A DNA stretch of 64,000 nt from Canna indica (lineage: Eukaryota > Streptophyta > Magnoliopsida > Zingiberales > Cannaceae), in the NCBI GenBank assembly GCA_034359265.1, contig CP136890.1:35568501-35632500 (forward strand). The letters are read 5' to 3'. The translations under genes were made by a program, and so were the position numbers. The notes below the pieces were generated by a model. That model saw only the letters and a program-made list of their open reading frames with translations. It did not search any database and was not told the origin of the DNA. Positions 58,117-64,000 of the stretch are shown in pieces. Every line of letters starts with the position of its first letter. Within the stretch, counting starts at the first letter, position 1.

Positions 58117-59225
58117 TTCTTACACAAAGATCCACTGAAAGCAAACTAAACCTTGGATCAATATTAGTTAAGAAGACCACACAATAACAACATTCAACAG
58201 AATTTTCCAAAGAGTCCAAAAGACACAAAGCAATAGAATTCACACAATATAACAAAACAACTCTAAACAATATGCATAATAAAAATGTAATTGAAGCATT
58301 AATAATAAAGCTCAAACTTGATTTTTATTGATATTACTAACAAAATAACAGAGGAACTGCACTGCACAAAATAACAGAGGAACTTTATAAACTGCACTGC
58401 AACTCTAAACAAAATAACACAAAAGCATGTTTTTTCATAATAATAAACTGCACTGCACTTTAACTATTTATTGATATTACAAAGGAACTTTATCTTAATA
58501 TAAAAGTTTACAGGTGCTATTGCTTAGTAAGATTTTTTCTTTTGGTTGCAAAAATTGAAATGCTTTTGTGATGCTAAAAGGTATGAAATTGTCATGTGTC
58601 TTACTTCTTTGTAAATTATTTTGTTTCTTAAGTTTGATCTCTCCTCTCCCAGAAGATATACAAAAACATGTTAGTGGCAAATAGAGGAAAAGAAGGTTCA
58701 AGGCATCCCAAATCCAAAACTTTCTCATCAAAGCAATTGCAGGATGCCCAGGTAGTTTGTTTTTCGATTGAAATCATTAAAGAAAGGTCAATTCCAAAGT
58801 CTTTTGACACAGGCTGCCCAAGTAGTTTATCTTGAGTTCCATGAAAACATTTCAATGCTTCACAAAGCAAAAATTGGTGTGGTATCTTAACTTTTCCTTT
58901 ATGTGGAATTCAGCTAAGCTTCTAATGAATCTAAAGTATGATGAAAAAACATGCTTTTCTGGACTAAAACTTAGTCAAAAGATCAGCTATAGTGATTCCA
59001 GATGTTAATTAACACATAATCATTCAAGCAAACAAGTATAACTCATAATCATTCATGGCTTCCTATATAGCTAATTAACACATGCACTTAATCATGATTC
59101 GACTCATTGTTTGGCTTTGCATAAGTGCAGTTAACTTTGCATTATGTACATATACTCAACAGTCAGCTCATGATTCATCCAAACCATTACCATGTAAATG
59201 AATCATCTTAATGAAGGGTTGAAGA
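58117..59225. other. Noncoding right-hand part of the Harbinger element
   Basis: AT-rich, with no gene recognised. Small local repeats (AACAAAATAACA and GAGGAACTTTAT, ACTGCACTGCA) lie at about 58350-58500. Confidence 0.5.
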
Positions 59226-62150
59226 CAGAGGTGGCAACGAGCCGTGCCTGGCATGATCCGAATGTGTGGCAGCCAAGCCTAGCCGGGGCCGGCCCAAAAA
59301 TTAATTAATTAATTTAAATTTTTAAATTTTTAAAGGTTTAAAATTTAATTTTAAAAATTAATGGTTACAGACTTACGGGTGAGTTTTGAACTTGAACCTC
59401 TAATTTTATTTGAGATAGTTTAATCATTGTACTAAACTTTATTATATTTTTTAAACACATTTTTATATGTAACATTGTAACGCAGTACAAATTAATAAAT
59501 TTTTAAAAAATCAAATTATAATTAAATTTTTATTTATCTTTAATACAAAAATATTCATCCAATGATAAAATATATTTTTTAATATTATAATAGACCGCAC
59601 CTTAAAAGGTTGCCTACGTACCTTCTATAGCTAAACTTGTACTCTCCAATGATTAACTATAGAAGGATCATGTCTACGTAGTTCTTTTTATATTTTTAAT
59701 CACCCGTAGTCCCGATGATTTAACTTGTACTTGGACCAGCAGCACCAGCTTCGCTTGTTTGAGCTTCCTCCTCTCTCAATGATGAAGTGTCGTGTCCTCC
59801 ATTATCTTGTAATCTATCTTCAGCATCCAACCAGTCTTTTAAGCAAATGCACATTTCAACTGTTTCTTCACTCATTCGGCTCCTTTTTTCGTTGAGAATT
59901 ATATTTCCTGCACTAAAACAAGACTTGGAAGCTACTGCAGACACAAGAACAGTTAGTATATCAGGTGTCATGATGGAAATAATAGGATACGTATTTTCTT
60001 ATTTTTTCCACCATGCTAAAATTTCATTATCATCTATTTCTTCAGAATGATTATGATCTAGAAAAAAAAATCATTAAAATTAGTAGATTTAGTTTTTTTA
60101 TTCTACGACCAAGTTGAGAATTAATACTATTTCCACCATCATCTCTTAATCTAGAAGAAGAAGATGTTGTCTTATTTGTAATTGTATCACCAAATTTTGA
60201 AACGTAAAATACAGACATAGAATTCAATAAATTCGAAATTTTAATTTTTTTTTTCTTCAACATTATCCAATTCCATATTGTTATAATAATCATCTAACAA
60301 CATATTTAAACCATCAATTTTCATTCTAGGATCTAAACATATTGCTAAACAAAATAAAGTAGGTATATCTGACCAATACTTTTTAAATTTAGATTCCATT
60401 AAAGAAATAATTTGTGCAAATAAAGGATGATGTCTATATGAAGAAAATACTTCACTAATACGAACTATATGTGAAAGAGTTAAATTACATGTGAGATAAT
60501 AAACACCGGAAAGTTGTTCGGTAGCTTTATTAAAAAGTTCTAAAATTTGAGTAATATGTCCAGCAACTAACCAATCATTATTATTAATTGGATCACCAGA
60601 CATATTTTGATTGTAAAATATTATAAGGATCTCTTGATATCTTATAGTAGACATAATCATATGATATATTGAATTCCATCTAGTAATAACATCACCATTA
60701 AATTTTTTAAATGGTTTATTAAAAGATTGACATAATTTTTTAAATTCTTGTGTTCTTGCTTTTGAAGAACACATATATCTAATAACATCTCTTATTTTTT
60801 CTACATGTATATTTACTTGTTTTAAACCATCTTGTACACATAAATTAAGAACATGACAAACACAACGAACATGAAATAATTCACCTTCTAATATTGGCTT
60901 AAATAACTGTATAAGGGGAGGAATAGCAGCATCATTATTACTAGCATTATCAAAACTAATCGAATAATTATTATCATTTATATTATAGAAAGATGTTACA
61001 AATCTAATAGCAGAAAAAATGGCAACAGAAGTGTGTCGATATTCAAAAACTTTAAAACTAATTATTCTTTTTTGCAAAATAAAATTTTCATCAATCCAAT
61101 GTGCAGTAACACAAATGTAAGAATTAGTAGTACGTTGACTAGACCAAACATCAGATGTTAAAGAATTTTTTGATTTATTATTTTGAAAACTAGTCATTAC
61201 ATTTTCTCTATATATAAAAGATAATTTTAAAGCATCACTTTTCATTGTATTTCGAGTAATTTTTTTATATTTTTGTTGTAAAGTATTTTGAATCCTAATA
61301 GAAAATCTTGGTTGATCAACAAAACTAAAAGGAGATTCACTTTGAACAATTAATTTTGCAAGTTCTCGACGTTGAAAATCATGATCATACGAAAAAGTTG
61401 TTAAACTAGAAAAAGATAAATTAAGAATTTTTTTTGACATTTTTTGCACCGGGCTGTTGTTATGGTGCCATCAGGTTCAATAATTTTCTCAAAATATTTC
61501 CAAACCATACTTTGTTTTCTACCTGATGGACATAAGTTAATAGATAGACTTATCTCTATGTTTTGATTTTGTTGAGTGGTAGGAGTAACATGAGTCATTT
61601 CTTCTAATATATTTGATCTAGCTTGTGGAGTATAACCTGAAAAATCTCCATCTGCCATTAGTAAAAATTAAAAATATAAAAAGTATAAATATTATACTAA
61701 TCAATAAAACAAATTGAAGAGATTAAAAAAAATTAACAACAATCTTGAATCCTTGTCTTCTTGATAAGCTTAAAATATTATTGAGAATGATTGTAAATGA
61801 ACTTAGATTGTTGAGAGTAAGAGAGTTGAAAGTTGAGAATTGAGAGTTGAGGATTGAGAGAAAGAGTTGAAGATGAAGATAGAAGAAATGAAGAAGGAGA
61901 TCGGGTATTTATAAGAAAATTTAATATATATTTTTTTATAATATATTCGTTGGCCCGAGCCAGACTTGGCTCGGGCCGACCTAGGCCTGGTGCGCGCCAG
62001 GCCTCCCGTGCTCGCCCAGAGCACGGGCACGCAGGTCGTGCTCTGCCCACGTGCCCATAAGGCGAGCCCGACCCATCTTCTGGGCACAGCCGTGCCGGGC
62101 CAGGCCCGGCCCGTGCCGCTCATGGGCTGACCCAACCCATTGCCACTTCG
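59226..62150 (-). mobile_element. hAT transposon nested in the Harbinger element, nearly complete
   Basis: Ends CAGAGGTGGCAA (left) and TTGCCACTTCG (right) form the same inverted terminal type as the small hAT in intron 8. Subterminal GC-rich GGGCCGGCC, GCCCGGCCC and TCGGGCCGA clusters are at both ends. The inside encodes a BED zinc finger and hAT transposase on the minus strand. No clean 8-bp target duplication is visible (GTTGAAGA and CAAAAATT), so one end may be mutated or truncated. Confidence 0.85.
59720..61658 (-). pseudogene. hAT transposase with BED zinc finger (RICESLEEPER-like), frameshifted
   Basis: 61401-61658 has the BED finger (SMVWKYFEKI, ARCKKCQKK). The frame then shifts into 60241-61449, with LTSDVWSS and ISFDNASNN (acidic catalytic positions), HVRCVCHVLNLCVQDGL, DVITRWNSIYHM and AICLDPRMK, as in plant hAT transposases of the RICESLEEPER type. 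After a poly-Lys frame break near 60245, the C-terminal hAT dimerisation part (59720-60030) contains DILTVLVSAVASKSCFSAGN and RSRMSEETVEM. A stop follows LAWWKK near 60000. Several single lesions in an otherwise complete gene suggest recent inactivation. Confidence 0.85.
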
Positions 62151-62430
62151 CAAAAATTGGGTTTTGTGATGGAACCAAGATTTCTATTTTATTACAAGTT
62201 TACCACCGTGGTTTCATTTTTTGAAATCGCGTGACTCGAAACCGACAAAAATAGCTCAAGTTTGTTTTCACTTTCCTTAAGAAAAGTTGGTTTCACAGAA
62301 ATCGGGTTTCCGCTCAGTTTTAATTTGGTTTTGCGAAAACCGAGAACCAAACGCAGTTTTGTAAATTGGTTCGGTTTCGACGAAACCAAAACCACGAAAA
62401 CGGGCTTGATTTCGCTAACCAAACAGTCCC

Positions 62431-63393
62431 TTATTCCCCGTGCATGCATGAGGAATATTATTCCTTACATTAACCCAAGGAATATTATTCCGTATATATT
62501 CCTGATGATATTTTCCTATATTGACCTTTAATATTTATAATATTATATAAAAAAAATAAAAAATTAAATTATTAAATTAAATTTAATATTTGAATATTTG
62601 AAATAGATCATTATTATTTTATTATTAAATATTATTTTGATAATTATTTTTTTGAGGATTTAGTTTTTATGAAAATGAATAAATAATAGATTTTATTATT
62701 TTAAACTAATAAATTATTTTACATTAAACCATATTTTTATTAGATTGTTATTAATTAAAATAAATTATAATATAATTTATTATATTTTTAGAATGACTTT
62801 TTGATCATTTTCCTATATTGTTATTCAATATTTATAATAAGAATATAAAAATTAAATTGTTATATTAATTTTAATAATTATATATCTTAAAAATATAATT
62901 ATTATTATTTTATTATTAAATAATATTTTAATAATTAAATTTTGAAGATTCAATTATTTTTTTATGAAAATAAAATAAAATATAGTATTTTATTATTTTA
63001 AATTAATAAATTATTTTACATTAATTCATACTTTTATTATGTTGTTATTAATTAAAATAAATTATAATATAAATTATTATAATTTTAGAATTATATTTTA
63101 GTCATTTTCATATCAATTCTTTGTCTATTTTTTATGTTAAGCAAATAAAGTGAATATATTCAGTTTTATTAAGAAGGATATTTTGGTCCTTTAATTTTTT
63201 ATTCCTTATGTATTCCTTATACTAACCAAACAAAGTAATTCTATTCTTGGCCTATTTACAATGTCAACCAAACAAGATAATATTATTCTTCGTATATTCC
63301 TTTGTCTATTCCTATTCCTTATGAATTTACTTCATCAAACCAAACACACCTTTACTTTTCTTACTTGGTCGGTCCTTCCTTACCCCTCACCTC
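62431..63393. other. AT-rich remainder of the MITE-like element and LTR boundary
   Basis: Very AT-rich (TTATTATTTTATTATTAAA-like phrases), with no ORF of interest. The internal order resembles 40990-41330 in intron 8. 63351-63393 is GC-neutral flank. Confidence 0.6.
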
Positions 63394-64000
63394 TGTTATC
63401 ACGCCCCAAAATCTAGGGTCATGTGACCGGCCAGAGTACACGTCTGTACTCCGAAGCCTACCAACCCATGCATACCAATGCGGAATAAAAATGATAAACA
63501 TGCAGACACCAAATGAAACAAGTAAATATATAATTCTAACAAAACGTCATGACGAGTACAACTTCAAGTCTACAACCATAATGAAAGACAATGCATAAAT
63601 AATTCATGAGACTCGACTACGACCACTCACCACGAGACCTGCTGCCTGAGCTCGTCACCCCCAGCCGCACCACGTAGGTACATCAATATCTCTACTAAAC
63701 AGCAACCGTAAGAAAACACAAATAGAAGAGAGTGTGAGTTCATAAGAACTCAGTGAGTGGCTCGTCCCCAAGCCCTCTCTAAGTCATCACATATAATTAT
63801 AATCGGGTTATAATCCATATTAACATAACAACCCAAATAAATAATTTATCTGTAACATATACTCATGAGCAGTAGTAAATAAGCATAACCATTAGTTCAC
63901 AGGAGATATGAATACCAATATGCATAACCAACCATTCCAAACAAGCCACCCGGGTCAATCGTCAGTGTGGCGGGCCGACGAGCTTCCCGATCCAGGGACC
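63394..64000 (-). repeat. Start of a second gypsy-type LTR, cut by the window edge
   Basis: TGTTATCACGCCCCAAAATC, then GGTCATGTGACCGGCCAGAG, matches 51748 and 3647. GCACCACGTAGGTACATCA (63668) and CTCAGTGAGTGGCTCG (63748) match 53265 and 53347. Orientation is the same as the 51748 copy. It continues beyond the window. Confidence 0.75.

Larger units (their letters stand above)
54774..62430 (-). mobile_element. PIF/Harbinger transposon, 7.7 kb including a nested hAT
   Basis: Inverted ends share TGTTTGGTTAGCGAAA-type sequence: the left starts GGGCGCGTTTGGTTAGCG and the right, read inward, GGGACTGTTTGGTTAGCG. A 3-bp TTA duplication lies at 54771-54773 and 62431-62433. It carries the two genes expected of the family on the minus strand, a Myb/SANT-like protein (58116-57129) and a DDE transposase (56163-55080). 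Subterminal repeats of GGTTTCGxxAAACC are abundant at both ends. The right arm is cut by a hAT element at 59226-62150. Confidence 0.92.
54647..63350. mobile_element. MITE-like element split by a PIF/Harbinger transposon
   Basis: Left end GTGTTTGGTTGGATAGAATA (54649), right end CTTCATCAAACCAAACACACC (63330-63350). This is the same type as the element in intron 8, sharing TATTCCTT phrases and a long AT-rich core (62520-63200). The left 125 bp are separated from the rest by the insertion at 54774-62430. Confidence 0.7.

Overview
This window is nuclear DNA of a flowering plant. The evidence is one intact 20-exon plant gene for bacterial-type phosphoenolpyruvate carboxylase (minus strand, 34695-47991), set among plant transposable elements: Ty3/gypsy chromovirus and Tat, Ty1/copia, hAT, Mutator-like, PIF/Harbinger, MITEs and a LINE relic. 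An integrated plant pararetrovirus of the family Caulimoviridae is also present. There are no bacterial operons, tRNA, rRNA or CRISPR arrays that I can see. I cannot name the species, or decide between monocot and eudicot, from the sequence alone.

Layout. 1-7495: 5' part of a decayed Ty3/gypsy chromovirus-type element on the minus strand (RT/RNase H, protease, gag, tRNA-Met primer site, 3.85 kb LTR). 7496-9265: unassigned DNA, a 31-G homopolymer and a tandemly duplicated ~0.7 kb block. 9266-10595: lone copia-type LTR. 11330-20263: endogenous badnavirus-like pararetrovirus, one 7,505-bp circular unit plus a 1.4 kb partial second copy. 20593-21712: another lone LTR of the same copia family, inverted. 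21900-about 33740: a decayed Tat-lineage Ty3/gypsy element, split by a 7.6 kb gag-only copia element (23116-30740) with a perfect 5-bp target duplication. 34695-47991: the carboxylase gene, whose intron 8 holds a MITE, a hAT MITE and a LINE relic. 48100-48207: long TTC microsatellite in the presumed 5' leader. 49318-50629: non-autonomous hAT element with 8-bp TSD. 51115-51730: hAT transposase relic. 51748-64000: a nest. A gypsy-type LTR is cut by a Mutator-like foldback element and by a MITE-like element; the latter is cut by a PIF/Harbinger transposon, which itself holds a near-complete hAT transposon. A second LTR of the same family begins at 63394.

The most unusual object is the endogenous pararetrovirus. 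Its left end lies just outside the reverse-transcription primer site. It has no separate small second ORF between P1 and the polyprotein. It carries a long acidic extension after RNase H and then an unrecognised 140-residue ORF whose ATG lies one base after a good splice acceptor. The only intact host gene is the carboxylase, and nothing in the window suggests functional cooperation between the elements and that gene.
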